64,000 nucleotides of DNA. It comes from Geomonas oryzae (GTDB lineage: Bacteria; Desulfobacterota; Desulfuromonadia; Geobacterales; Geobacteraceae). Shown here piece after piece: positions 38,666 to 47,733 of this stretch; position 1 is the first letter of the stretch, and every line of letters begins with the position of its first letter. The notes beneath the pieces are model-generated. The model had not been told where the DNA came from, did not search any database, and worked only from the letters and a program-made list of their open reading frames with translations. The DNA lies in the NCBI RefSeq assembly GCF_004117875.1, contig NZ_RAHW01000007.1:1-64000 (forward strand), in the 5' to 3' direction. Made by a program: the position numbers and the translations under genes.

Positions 38666-41025
38666 CCGAGCAATTCCCGCTGTGCGAAACTCATCAGGGC
38701 CAATTCCGCCCTCGCCCGCACTTCGGCGCTCTGATCCTCCTTTCTCACCTGGATCAGCCGCTTCAAGGGGAGGGTGTCGTAGCAGTGGCACATCGCGTCG
38801 ATGCAGGCGAGCCTGACGATCTCGCTTTCGTCGTCGAGCAGTTCCAGGAGCGGCTCCACGCTCTTGCCGTCGGCTATCTTGCCGATGACGTCGATGACCC
38901 GCTCGCGCAGCTCCGCGCCGTCGTTCTTCTTCATGAGACGATGCAGCCAGGGGAGCCCGCCGCGCCCGAACGCCACGAGCGCCTCGAAGGCGTCTTTCCC
39001 CACCTCCGGGTCCTCAAGCAGCGCAACCAGTTCCGGGACGGAGACGGGGTTGCGCAGCTCCCCGAGGACCGTGATGGCGTGCTTGCGCACCATGGCATCG
39101 GCATCGTTCACCCCCTTGAGCAGCAAAGGGAGCTCGCGACCGCCGCCGATCTTGCCCAGGACGCGCAGGGCCGCGATGCGCACGCTCCAGTGGGGGTCGC
39201 CTACCGCGTCCTCCACCGCCTTGAGCGAGTCCCGGTCGGCCAGCTCGCCCAGGGTATAGACCGCCAGGCGCCTGATGTCGGGATCATCATGCTGCAGGTA
39301 ACGCCCGGTGACCAGATCGGACGCCTCCCGGTAGGCCAGTTTGCCCAGGGTTTCCACGATGGCGTACTCCAACTGACGCGACACGCCCCGGGAAAGGTAC
39401 TCCACCAGGAAGGCGCCCGCCTCACGCGCCCCGATGTCGCCCAAGGCCCGGATCACGCAGTAGTCGAGATCCTCGCGTCCGCTCCCCAAAAGTGCCAGGA
39501 GCTCATCCACGAGCATCGGCTCCCCCAGTTCCGCCGCGGCCAGGACCGCAGCCTCGCGCACCAGCTCCTCCGGATCGCACAGCGCGCGGCACAAAAGCGG
39601 CACGGCCTGCAATACCCGCTGTTTCCCTATGGAACGCGCGAGCTCCCCCCGCACTTCGGCATCGTCGTCGAGGCTTAGCAGGCGCAGGTTCTCGATGCCC
39701 CCCCCCTTGTCGAGGCACCCAAGGAGCATGGCGGCGCGGCGGCGCGACTGCGGCTCGGGAGAATGCGCGAGCTTCGCGAAAAGATCCAGCACGGGACCTA
39801 CGCGATGGTGCGCCATGGCGAGGGCCGCCCGGCGCGCCAGTGCATCGCTCCCCTTTGCCAGCAGGAGTTGCAGCTGCGGCAGGAACGACTCATCCGGGAA
39901 GGATTGCAGCGTCTCCAACACCTCGAGTTGTCCCTGCTCGTCCTCCTTGGCGAGCAGGCGCGCCAGTTCTCCGGGGTGGCAGGGAAGGCCGAGCGAGCGC
40001 AACGCGCGCAGCGCGACCAGTCGGACGGCGGCGCTGTCATGATCAAGCGCCGCCAGCAGCTCCCCCTCGGCCCGCCTCCCGATGGCGAGGACCGCGTTCT
40101 CCACGACCTCGTGGTTGCGCTCGTCGGCAAGCAGCGTGAAGAGTCCCTCCAGGGCCGAGAGTTCCCCCATCCACCCAAGCAGCATCGCAGCCGCCTGCGA
40201 CGCTTGCAGATCATCCTGTTCCCGGAGCATCGACTTCAGCCGTTCCACCCCGCGCGGGGAGACCAGCCGGAGCAGCCGTTCCTCCCGGGTCCCCACCTCG
40301 ATGCGGTTTTTGTAGCTCTCCAGCTCGTTCAGGATGTTGATGATGGAGACCATGGCGCACGCCACGCTGCGCGCCAACTCCTGTTCCACGAAGGGAAGGA
40401 TGCCGGCCAGGGCGTAGAGTGCGCGTTGGTCGCCGACCTTCCCCAGGGCCTCGACCACCGCGCCGCGCAGCATTTCGTCGCCGAGCAGCGGCAAGAGGTG
40501 GGGGACGGCGCGATAGTCTCTGAGTTCACCGATGGCGCAGACGGCGGGATACTGCAGCCAGAAATCCCCCTTCAACAGTTCCAATAGCGGCACGAGCGCG
40601 CTGCGGTCGCCGATCTTGCCCAGCGCCTCGGCCGCCGAATGACTCACGTTGCTGTCGGGGTCGGTGAGCGCCGCGATCAGGTCTTTCACCGCGTCGCGGC
40701 TGCCGATGTCGCCCAACATGACCGCGCTGAAGTTGCGGATCTCCTCATCGCCGTCGGAAAGAAGCCGGCTAAGGCACGGCACCGCCTCCCCGCCGAACTT
40801 GACCAGCACCTCCATGGCGCCGTTTCTCAGGTCGGCGTTGTCGTTGTCGCGCACCGCCGCTTCCAGCGCGGGATAGATCCCTTCCAGGCCGCGGCCGATG
40901 ATGATGTCCAGCGCCTCGCTCTTGCGCCCGCGCTCGCCGTCACCGACGAACGCGAGGAGCTCCGATAGCGAACGTTCCTGCAAGCGGGTCAATTCCTCTC
41001 CAACGGGCTCATAAGGATGAAGCAT
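38662..41025 (-). CDS. HEAT-repeat scaffold protein in the chemosensory operon
   Basis: This 787-aa soluble protein consists almost entirely of HEAT/PBS-lyase-like repeats of about 31 residues. The recurring pattern is (D)(P/E)xVRxxAxxALGxIGD, for example PDIRRLAVYTLGELAD and WSVRIAALRVLGKIG. There is no catalytic motif. It overlaps cheR genes on both sides (17 bp and 4 bp), so it is tightly coupled to them. It is probably a docking scaffold for chemosensory proteins; the partner is unknown. Confidence 0.88.
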   Translation of the reverse strand: MLHPYEPVGEELTRLQERSLSELLAFVGDGERGRKSEALDIIIGRGLEGIYPALEAAVRDNDNADLRNGAMEVLVKFGGEAVPCLSRLLSDGDEEIRNFSAVMLGDIGSRDAVKDLIAALTDPDSNVSHSAAEALGKIGDRSALVPLLELLKGDFWLQYPAVCAIGELRDYRAVPHLLPLLGDEMLRGAVVEALGKVGDQRALYALAGILPFVEQELARSVACAMVSIINILNELESYKNRIEVGTREERLLRLVSPRGVERLKSMLREQDDLQASQAAAMLLGWMGELSALEGLFTLLADERNHEVVENAVLAIGRRAEGELLAALDHDSAAVRLVALRALRSLGLPCHPGELARLLAKEDEQGQLEVLETLQSFPDESFLPQLQLLLAKGSDALARRAALAMAHHRVGPVLDLFAKLAHSPEPQSRRRAAMLLGCLDKGGGIENLRLLSLDDDAEVRGELARSIGKQRVLQAVPLLCRALCDPEELVREAAVLAAAELGEPMLVDELLALLGSGREDLDYCVIRALGDIGAREAGAFLVEYLSRGVSRQLEYAIVETLGKLAYREASDLVTGRYLQHDDPDIRRLAVYTLGELADRDSLKAVEDAVGDPHWSVRIAALRVLGKIGGGRELPLLLKGVNDADAMVRKHAITVLGELRNPVSVPELVALLEDPEVGKDAFEALVAFGRGGLPWLHRLMKKNDGAELRERVIDVIGKIADGKSVEPLLELLDDESEIVRLACIDAMCHCYDTLPLKRLIQVRKEDQSAEVRARAELALMSFAQRELLG

Positions 41026-41947
41026 GTTCTATGTTCTCCACTTTGCGGTACACGAGACAGCCGGCTTTGGGGACCGCGACGAGGTCGTGGTCGAAAAGGT
41101 GCAGGGGCTCGGCGTCGCCGGTGAAAAGGTGCCCTCCCGGCGCCAGCAGCCGGGAGAGGGTTTCCACGAGGAGCTGCTGGCAGGCGGGCGAGAAGTAGAT
41201 CATCACGTTGCGGCAGAAGACGAGGTCGAACTCCCCCCAGCCTGCATCGATCCCGGCGGGAAGCTCCCCCTTCATGAGGTCGTTCAGGTTGAGCGGGATG
41301 ACCCGCACGAGCGACTTGAGTTCCTCCCCCACGAAGGCCCCGCCGGCCGTGGCGGTGAAGTACTTACGGATCAGTTGGGGCGGGATGTTGTGCAGCCGCT
41401 CGATCTCGTAGAACCCCTCCCGCGCGGCGTTGAGGCAGCTCTTGCTGATGTCGCCGGCGACGACCTCGATGTCCCAGGCCCTGGGATAACGCAGCCCCTC
41501 CAAAAGGGTCATCGCGACCGAGTAGGGTTCCTCGCCGGTGGAACAGCCGGCGCAGAGGATGCGCAGCTTCATGATCCCCTGCCCCCCCTCCCCGCTCCCC
41601 CCCCACGAGCGCATCATCTCCCGCCCCCGGACAAGCTCCAGTTCCGGCAGCACCACCTGGCGCAGGTGGGTGAACTGGTCCGGGTTTCGGAAGAAGAAGG
41701 TCTCGTTGATGGTCAAGAGGTCGAGCAGGGTGGCGTACTCGCCGGGGGTCCGCTCCAGGTGGTCCAGGTAGCCGCAGCAGTCGGCAAACCCGAGCTGCGC
41801 GAGCCTGCTTTCCACACGCTGCCGGAACAGGGAGAGCTTGCGGGGGGCGAAGTAGAGCCTGCTCAGCTGGAAGACCCGCTCCCTGATCCGGTCCAGACAG
41901 GGGTCGGGGAGCTCGTCCCCGTATGCCCGGCTTGCCGCCGTTTCCAT
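41009..41947 (-). CDS. cheR: CheR chemoreceptor methyltransferase (second copy)
   Basis: This 312-aa protein has the SAM-binding motif CAGCSTGEEPYS, GDISKSCLNAARE and FDLVFCRNVMIYF, plus the receptor-contact segment TINETFFFRNP. It differs clearly from the other CheR in the operon, including a Gly-rich insertion before the SAM motif (GGSGEGGQG). It starts one base after the chemoreceptor stop codon. Two diverged CheR proteins may serve different receptors. Confidence 0.92.
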   Translation of the reverse strand: METAASRAYGDELPDPCLDRIRERVFQLSRLYFAPRKLSLFRQRVESRLAQLGFADCCGYLDHLERTPGEYATLLDLLTINETFFFRNPDQFTHLRQVVLPELELVRGREMMRSWGGSGEGGQGIMKLRILCAGCSTGEEPYSVAMTLLEGLRYPRAWDIEVVAGDISKSCLNAAREGFYEIERLHNIPPQLIRKYFTATAGGAFVGEELKSLVRVIPLNLNDLMKGELPAGIDAGWGEFDLVFCRNVMIYFSPACQQLLVETLSRLLAPGGHLFTGDAEPLHLFDHDLVAVPKAGCLVYRKVENIEHASSL

Positions 41948-41948
41948 G

Positions 41949-44255
41949 TCAGGCCACCTTGAAGGTCCCCACCAGGGCCGTCATTTCCTCGGCCTGCTGG
42001 GTGAGGTTCTGGGCCGCACGCGAGAGCTGCTCGACGGCGGAGAGGTTCTCCCGGGTGATGTCGCTTATGTTGTCCATGGCGACCACCACCATCTCGCCCC
42101 CCTTCTTCTGCTCGGCGGTGGCGTTGGCCACCGCCTGGGTCATGGCGGTCATGCTGTTCACCGCGGAGACGATCTGGCGCGCGGAGAGGGACTGTTCGCG
42201 GGTGGCGACGGTCACCTGGCTCGTCACCTGGTTCATGTTCTCGACCGCGATGCGGATCTGGCGGCTCCCGAGCGCCTGCTCCTTGGCCGAGCCGGTCACC
42301 TCCTGGGTCAACTGGTTCATCCGCTCCACGGCGATGCGGATCTGCCTGCCGCCGGTCGCCTGCTCGCGGGCGGCGTTGGCCACCACGTCGGAGGCCCCGC
42401 TCATCTGCTCCACCGCGCGCATCACCTGGTTGGAGGCGTTGGACTGCTCGGCGGTCATGCGGGCGATGTCGGACATGAGGGTGCTGGTGCGGTCGATGCT
42501 GGTGACGATGTTATCAAGCGCGGTGCCCGCAAGCGTGATGAGCTCCATGGAGTTCTTCGCCTCCTGCGAGGCGACCTCGCCGAACTTCACCGACTCGCCG
42601 GTATCCGCCTGCACCTGGCGGATCACCATGGCGATCTCCTTGGTGGCCGACATGCTCCGCTCGGCGAGTTTTCTCACCTCGTCGGCCACCACGGCGAAGC
42701 CGCGCCCGGCGTCGCCGGCGCGCGCCGCCTCGATGGCGGCGTTCAGCGCGAGGAGGTTGGTCTGGTCGGCGATCTCGCCGATCACCTTGACGATGTTGCC
42801 GATCTCCTCGGAGCGACGCCCGAGGTTCAGGATGGAGTCGGAGGTCTTCTCGATCACCTGGGCCACGCGCCCCATGGCGGCGACCGCCTGCTGCCCGGCC
42901 TCGAGGCCCGCCTCACCCTCCTTGGCCGCCCCCTTGGCCACGCGGTCCGCCTCCTCCACGTTCTTCGCCACCTGGCGGATCGATGCGGCCATCTCCTCGA
43001 TGGTTGCGGAGGAGTCGGCCATCACCTTCTGCAGCTCCTGGGAGTTGCCGGCCACCTGGTCGATGGAGACGGTGATCTGCTCGATGGTGGCCGAGGTTTC
43101 GGCGACCGAGGACATGAGCTCTTCGGCGTTTTGCGCCACGTTCTCGATGGATATGGTCATCTGCTCGATGGTGGCCGAGGTCTCGGCGACCGCGCTCGCC
43201 ATCACGTCGGCGCTCTTCGCCACCTGCTCGCTGGAGGCGCCGAGCTCCTCGATGGAGGAGGAGACCTCATCCGCGTTGGCGGCGAGGGAATCGGCGTTGC
43301 CGGCCACGGTCTGGATGGAGGCGGCCATCTGCACCATGGTGGCCGAGGTTTCCTCGGTGGCCGAGGCCTGGCCGTGGGCGGACTTGGTGAGCTGCTGGGT
43401 GTTGGCCGAGATCTGCCCGGCGGCCGAGGCGACCTCGCCCGAGGTGCCGCGGATCTTGCCGATCATGGCCAGAAGGCTCTGCACCATGGTCTGCATGGCG
43501 GCCAAAAGCTCGCCCACCTCGTCCTTCGAGTTCACCACTACCGCCACGGTGAGGTCGCCCCTTGCCACGGTCTTCGCCACCTCGACCGCCGCGTTGATCG
43601 GCACGGTGATGCTGCGGGTGATCAAAAAGCTCACCAGGATCCCCACGATGAGGCTCACCAGGATGCTCGCCACCACCAGGAGCGACACGTGCCGGGCGAG
43701 GTCGTTCATGACCTTCTCCTTGCTGTCCATGCGCTGGTTGCTCTCGTCGGCGATATCCTTGGAGACCTCCTCGAACTTGTGGATCCCCGCCTTGTACGGA
43801 TCGATGGCCGCGTTCGCCTGTGCCGGGCTCTTGATGCGCCCCGACTCGATCCCCTGGTAGATCTTGTTGAAACCGGCCTCGTAGGCGGCGAGTTCCTCCC
43901 GCATCGCCTTGATTTCGTCCTTTTCCTTCTGCAGCACCACGATCTTCTCGAGGTCCTTCAGGCGGTTCAAGAGGTGGTCGCGCTGCTCGCTCCACTTGCC
44001 GAGGTACTCCTTCTCCTTGCCCCGGTCACCGATGTTCAGGTAGAGGTCCTTCTCGTAGCGCCGCATCCCCACCACGTTGGCCCGCGCCCTCGAGGCGTGT
44101 TCCGAGATGCTGGCGTCCCCCTGGAGCATGGCGATGGTGGTCTGGGTGCTCTCCCTCACCCCCCAGTAGCCGGTACCGCCGACGGCGATGACGATGAGCA
44201 GCATGATGCCGAAACCAAGGCCGAGCCGGCCCCCTATGCGAACGTTCTTTAACAT
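41949..44255 (-). CDS. Long methyl-accepting chemotaxis protein with 28-residue repeats
   Basis: This 768-aa receptor starts at ATG 44255 (GGAGAAGGAG upstream); the frame is open to 45131 but that part is antisense shadow over cheW and cheA. Membrane helices lie near residues 10-30 and 190-212 around a helical periplasmic sensor. HAMP follows, then a very long signalling coiled coil with the tip [21 protein letters not shown]. Both arms of the hairpin contain tandem 28-residue (four-heptad) units: [16 protein letters not shown]-type before the tip and [16 protein letters not shown]-type after it. Confidence 0.9.
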   Translation of the reverse strand: MLKNVRIGGRLGLGFGIMLLIVIAVGGTGYWGVRESTQTTIAMLQGDASISEHASRARANVVGMRRYEKDLYLNIGDRGKEKEYLGKWSEQRDHLLNRLKDLEKIVVLQKEKDEIKAMREELAAYEAGFNKIYQGIESGRIKSPAQANAAIDPYKAGIHKFEEVSKDIADESNQRMDSKEKVMNDLARHVSLLVVASILVSLIVGILVSFLITRSITVPINAAVEVAKTVARGDLTVAVVVNSKDEVGELLAAMQTMVQSLLAMIGKIRGTSGEVASAAGQISANTQQLTKSAHGQASATEETSATMVQMAASIQTVAGNADSLAANADEVSSSIEELGASSEQVAKSADVMASAVAETSATIEQMTISIENVAQNAEELMSSVAETSATIEQITVSIDQVAGNSQELQKVMADSSATIEEMAASIRQVAKNVEEADRVAKGAAKEGEAGLEAGQQAVAAMGRVAQVIEKTSDSILNLGRRSEEIGNIVKVIGEIADQTNLLALNAAIEAARAGDAGRGFAVVADEVRKLAERSMSATKEIAMVIRQVQADTGESVKFGEVASQEAKNSMELITLAGTALDNIVTSIDRTSTLMSDIARMTAEQSNASNQVMRAVEQMSGASDVVANAAREQATGGRQIRIAVERMNQLTQEVTGSAKEQALGSRQIRIAVENMNQVTSQVTVATREQSLSARQIVSAVNSMTAMTQAVANATAEQKKGGEMVVVAMDNISDITRENLSAVEQLSRAAQNLTQQAEEMTALVGTFKVA

Positions 44256-44284
44256 CTCCTTCTCCTTTACTGGTAGTGCCCGTA

Positions 44285-44827
44285 CTAGAGCAGCAGTGCC
44301 CGGTTGAGGTTCAAAATGATGATGAGGCGGCCGTCGAGTTTCCCCATGCCGCGGATGTAGCTCGCCTCGGCCGTGGTGGCGTCCTCGGGCATCTCCTCGA
44401 CGAGGGAGGTCGAGAACCGGATCACCTGGCGCACCGAGTCGACGAGCATCCCAAGGCGCTTCTCGCCAAGTTCCACCACCACTATGCGCTGTTCCTCGTT
44501 CGCCTCGATTTCGGGGCGCGAGAAGCGCCGGCGCAGATCCACCACCGGGATGATCTTGCCGCGCAGGTTGATGACGCCGCTCACGTGGGGTGGAGCCCCC
44601 GGGACAGCGGTGATCCCCCCCCCGCGGATGATCTCCTGGACGCTGTTGATGTCGACCCCGTACTCCTCCTTGCCGAGCCTGAAGGTGACCAACTGCAGCG
44701 TCGCCTCCCCCTCTGCGCCGGAAGAGACCGTCACGTCCCGGTCCACCTCCAGCTGGGCCTGTTCGATGAACCGGGCCAGCACGTCCTCGGCGAGCCCGGA
44801 GCTTGGTAGGGAAAATTGCTCTGCCAT
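44285..44827 (-). CDS. cheW: CheW-type chemotaxis coupling protein
   Basis: This 180-aa protein starts at ATG 44827 (AAGGAG upstream). The first 50 residues are an acidic extension, followed by the CheW fold with [41 protein letters not shown] and [11 protein letters not shown]. It couples the long chemoreceptor encoded 29 bp downstream to the CheA encoded 38 bp upstream. Confidence 0.92.
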   Translation of the reverse strand: MAEQFSLPSSGLAEDVLARFIEQAQLEVDRDVTVSSGAEGEATLQLVTFRLGKEEYGVDINSVQEIIRGGGITAVPGAPPHVSGVINLRGKIIPVVDLRRRFSRPEIEANEEQRIVVVELGEKRLGMLVDSVRQVIRFSTSLVEEMPEDATTAEASYIRGMGKLDGRLIIILNLNRALLL

Positions 44828-44865
44828 GCCTTTCTCCTTTTTGAAAACTCTGACGCCTTTCGGGG

Positions 44866-46506
44866 TCACGTCCCCAGAATCGAGGGGATGTCCACGATGA
44901 GCGAGACCCGGCCGTCACCCAGCACGGTGCCGCCCGAGATCCCCGGGAGTTCGCCCAGGTAATCGTCCAGGCCCTTGATGACGATCTCCTGCTGGCCGAC
45001 CAGCCGGTCCACCACGAGCCCTCCCCTTTTGTCGCCGCTTGCCACCACCACCACGTATTCCTGCTCCCTTTGCGCCTCGCCTTCCCGACCGAAGAAGCGG
45101 TCCAGCCGGTAAAGCGGGAGTACCCGGTCACGCAGCACGATCACCTCGCCGTTTCCCGTGTCGTGGCAATCTCCCGCCTGCACCTGGACGCTTTCGAGGA
45201 CCCCGGAGAGCGGCACCGCGTAGGTCTCGCCCGCCACTTCCACCATGAGGGCGGTGATGATCGCCAGGGTCAGGGGAAGCATCATGGTGAAGGTGGTGCC
45301 GCGCCCCCCCCTTGAATCGATCTCGATGATGCCGTTTAGGGAGGTGACGATCTTTTTGACCACGTCGAGCCCGATCCCCCGCCCGGAGGTCTCGGTCACC
45401 TCGCTTCTCGTCGAGAAACCGGGGAGAAACACGAGCTGCCGCAGCTCGGCCTCCCCCATAGCGCGGGCCGCCTCCGGCTCCAGCACGCCGCGGGCCACCG
45501 CCTTGCCGCGGATCTCCTCATGGTCCATCCCCCGTCCGTCGTCGCAGACCTGGATGACGATGTGGTTGCTTTCATGGCGTGCCCTGAGCGTCAGGGTGCC
45601 GCATTCATCCTTGCCGCAGCCGCGCCGCTCGGCGGGGGTCTCGAGACCGTGGTCGACGGCGTTTCTGATCAGGTGCAAAAGGGGCTCGCCGATCTCGTCG
45701 AGGACCGTCTTGTCCAGTTCGGTATCCTCCCCTTCGAACATCAGGCGCACCCTCTTGCCGTGGGCGAGCGAGAGGTCGCGCACCAGGCGCTGGAAGCGCT
45801 GGAACACGCTCTTCACCGGCAGCATGCGCACCTTCATGATGGACTGGCGCAGGTCGTCGGTGCTCTTCACGATCAGCTGGCTCGTCTCGCTGAAGGCGCT
45901 CAAAAGCTCCCGGTCGGACACCTGCTCGCGCAGGCGCTTTTCCATGGCGGCAAGGGCGGTGCGCTGGACGACGAGCTCGCCCATGAGGTTCAAAAGCTCG
46001 TCGAGCTTTTCGAAATCGACCTTCAGGGTGCTGCTTTTCCTGGTGATGTAGCCGAACTCCGCTGCGGGCGCGGGTTGGGATGCAAGGGGGGCGGCCGCGG
46101 GCCCGGGAGCGGAGCGCAGCAGCTCGAGCGCGGTCTCTTCGCCGGTGAAATCGAAGCCGGTGTCGGGGGACTCGGCGAAGCGGGAGAGGGCAAAGCGGAG
46201 CGCGTTGACGCCGCCGTAGAGAGCGGAGAAGAAGGCGGGGCCGAGAGGCAAAAGCCCCGCCCCGAGCTCCTTCATCACTTCCTCAAGCCGGTGCACGTAC
46301 TGCTGCACGGGGGAAAGCCCCATCATCCCGGAGTTCCCCTTGAGGGTATGGAGGTGCCCCTGGATCGTGGTGACCAGCTCGGGGTCGCACCCGCCCGAGG
46401 CGCGCCGCTCCAGTTCGAGGAGGCATTCCTCGACCGCGTCCAGGTGTCCCCCCGCGTCCTCGACGAAATCCCGGGCCAGGGCTGAAAAATCGCACTCACC
46501 GTTCAA
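44866..46506 (-). CDS. cheA: CheA chemotaxis histidine kinase
   Basis: This 546-aa protein starts at TTG 46506, overlapping the cheY stop by 11 bp, with GGAGGAG upstream. It has an Hpt (P1) domain with His53 (HTLKGNSG), then a short linker without an evident P2 CheY-binding domain, a P3 dimerisation domain, the P4 kinase ([33 protein letters not shown]) and a P5 CheW-like domain. The shortness relative to E. coli CheA (654 aa) reflects the missing P2. Confidence 0.93.
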   Translation of the reverse strand: MNGECDFSALARDFVEDAGGHLDAVEECLLELERRASGGCDPELVTTIQGHLHTLKGNSGMMGLSPVQQYVHRLEEVMKELGAGLLPLGPAFFSALYGGVNALRFALSRFAESPDTGFDFTGEETALELLRSAPGPAAAPLASQPAPAAEFGYITRKSSTLKVDFEKLDELLNLMGELVVQRTALAAMEKRLREQVSDRELLSAFSETSQLIVKSTDDLRQSIMKVRMLPVKSVFQRFQRLVRDLSLAHGKRVRLMFEGEDTELDKTVLDEIGEPLLHLIRNAVDHGLETPAERRGCGKDECGTLTLRARHESNHIVIQVCDDGRGMDHEEIRGKAVARGVLEPEAARAMGEAELRQLVFLPGFSTRSEVTETSGRGIGLDVVKKIVTSLNGIIEIDSRGGRGTTFTMMLPLTLAIITALMVEVAGETYAVPLSGVLESVQVQAGDCHDTGNGEVIVLRDRVLPLYRLDRFFGREGEAQREQEYVVVVASGDKRGGLVVDRLVGQQEIVIKGLDDYLGELPGISGGTVLGDGRVSLIVDIPSILGT

Positions 46507-46912
46507 AGGCCATCTCCTCCGGCTCCGGACAGGCCCCGCCCGCCTGAAGCACCCTTACGATCACCTCATGCAGCTGGCTCGGGGTGAACGGCTTGGTGAG
46601 GTACCCGCTCGCGCCGCACCTAAGCCCCTGGACGGTGTCCGCTTCGCTCCCCTCGGTGCTGACGATGATCACCGGGGTCCTCTGCGCGAGCCCCAGAAGC
46701 GAGGCCTTTTCCAGAAACTTCACCCCGTTCATGACCGGCATGTTGATGTCCAAAAGCACGAGCTGCACGTCGTCCTGCCGCACCAGGATGTCGAGCGCCT
46801 CCTGCCCGTTTCCGGCGTCCAGGATCTGGCAGCGGTAGCGCGCCAGGACCAGGTGGTACATCTGGCGGATCAGGGGAGAATCATCCACTACGAGGACTTT
46901 TTTCAGTTTCAT
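46496..46912 (-). CDS. cheY: CheY-type single-domain response regulator
   Basis: This 138-aa receiver-only protein starts at ATG 46912; the frame extends 11 codons further without a good ribosome site. It has VVDDSPLIRQM, the phospho-acceptor Asp55 (LVLLDINMPVMNG), the switch Ser in IIVSTEG and Lys in LTKPF. It is very similar to the neighbouring receiver protein, pointing to a recent duplication. Confidence 0.9.
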   Translation of the reverse strand: MKLKKVLVVDDSPLIRQMYHLVLARYRCQILDAGNGQEALDILVRQDDVQLVLLDINMPVMNGVKFLEKASLLGLAQRTPVIIVSTEGSEADTVQGLRCGASGYLTKPFTPSQLHEVIVRVLQAGGACPEPEEMAFER

Positions 46913-46975
46913 CTGCTTTTCCCTTTCAGTGCCTCGGCAGGGCACCGGCGCAAGCCATGCCCCTTCCGGCGATGG

Positions 46976-47392
46976 TTAAAGGGTGGCGCAGCAGCGCTCT
47001 TCGAACCGGGGGGGCGCGGGCGAAGGGAGCACGAGTTTCCCGATCAGGTCGTGCAAAAGGGTGGGATTGAAGGGCTTCTTCACGTACCCCTTGGCGCCCA
47101 ACTGCAGGCCGCGGATCGTGTCGCTTTCCTTCCCTTCGGTGCTGATGATGATGACCGGAACCCTTGCGGTGATCCCCAGCGCACCCGCCTTCTCCAGAAA
47201 CTGCACCCCGTTCATGACCGGCATGTTGATGTCGAGCAGGATGAGCCCGGTGTCCCGGTGCAGGTCCAGCAGGTTGAGCGCCTCCTGACCGTTCATGGCG
47301 TCGAGGATCTCGCACTCGTAACGGTTCAGAACCAGGCGGTACATCTTGTGGATCATCTCGGAATCATCAACCACCAGCACTTTTTTAAGCAT
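46976..47392 (-). CDS. cheY: CheY-type single-domain response regulator (first gene of operon)
   Basis: This 138-aa receiver-only protein starts at ATG 47392 with GAGGTG upstream; the longer frame to 47449 has no ribosome site. It has VVDDSEMIHKM, Asp54 (LILLDINMPVMNG), the switch Ser in IIISTEG and Lys in VKKPF. It is the promoter-proximal gene of the chemosensory operon, about 80 bp below a sigma54 promoter. Confidence 0.9.
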   Translation of the reverse strand: MLKKVLVVDDSEMIHKMYRLVLNRYECEILDAMNGQEALNLLDLHRDTGLILLDINMPVMNGVQFLEKAGALGITARVPVIIISTEGKESDTIRGLQLGAKGYVKKPFNPTLLHDLIGKLVLPSPAPPRFEERCCATL

Positions 47393-47471
47393 CACGCACC
47401 TCGTCGTATCCTTGTTCTTGCGCGAAACGGCGCCCTTTCCAGAAGGCACGGCACCGCAGCTTCCTCATTAA

Positions 47472-47487
47472 GGCAAAGGGCGTGCCA
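47472..47487 (-). promoter_or_regulatory. Sigma54 promoter of the large chemosensory operon
   Basis: The minus strand reads TGGCACG-CCCT-TTGCC, matching the RpoN consensus TGGCACG-N4-TTGCW in all but the last base. Transcription would start near 47460, about 68 bases before the first cheY. The activator gene next to it ends at 47734. Confidence 0.88.
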
Positions 47488-47733
47488 TCCGGCGTAGGAA
47501 GAATTCCGTCACTGTATACGGCTAGTTGCGCCGACGGATGCGATCCGGCGGCGAGAGAAGCGGAGCAAGCTTTCTTGACAAAGGGGGGATCGGAGAGGTT
47601 TGTCCCGCGTATTACCGGGGTTTATCGAGACGAGCAAGAAAAGTTGACAGTGACAAGGTTTCTTGCCGCCGGAGGTGGTCAGGCGGGGGGCGAAACCTCC
47701 TGCGGTGGGCGAATCGTGGGGGAAAAAGGGGAA

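Noticed and set aside
38666-38791. Longer N-terminus for the first CheR
   Set aside because: It lies wholly inside the HEAT-repeat gene; the ATG at 38665 gives the usual 4-bp coupling overlap.
41946-44252. A 768-codon open frame on the plus strand
   Set aside because: It mirrors the chemoreceptor gene codon for codon and is rich in His/Leu/Asp/Val/Gly as expected of an antisense shadow in GC-rich DNA.
44256-45131. An 876-bp N-terminal extension of the long chemoreceptor frame
   Set aside because: It lies antisense-free but out of frame over the cheW and cheA genes, has no receptor-like sequence, and a strong ribosome site precedes ATG 44255.
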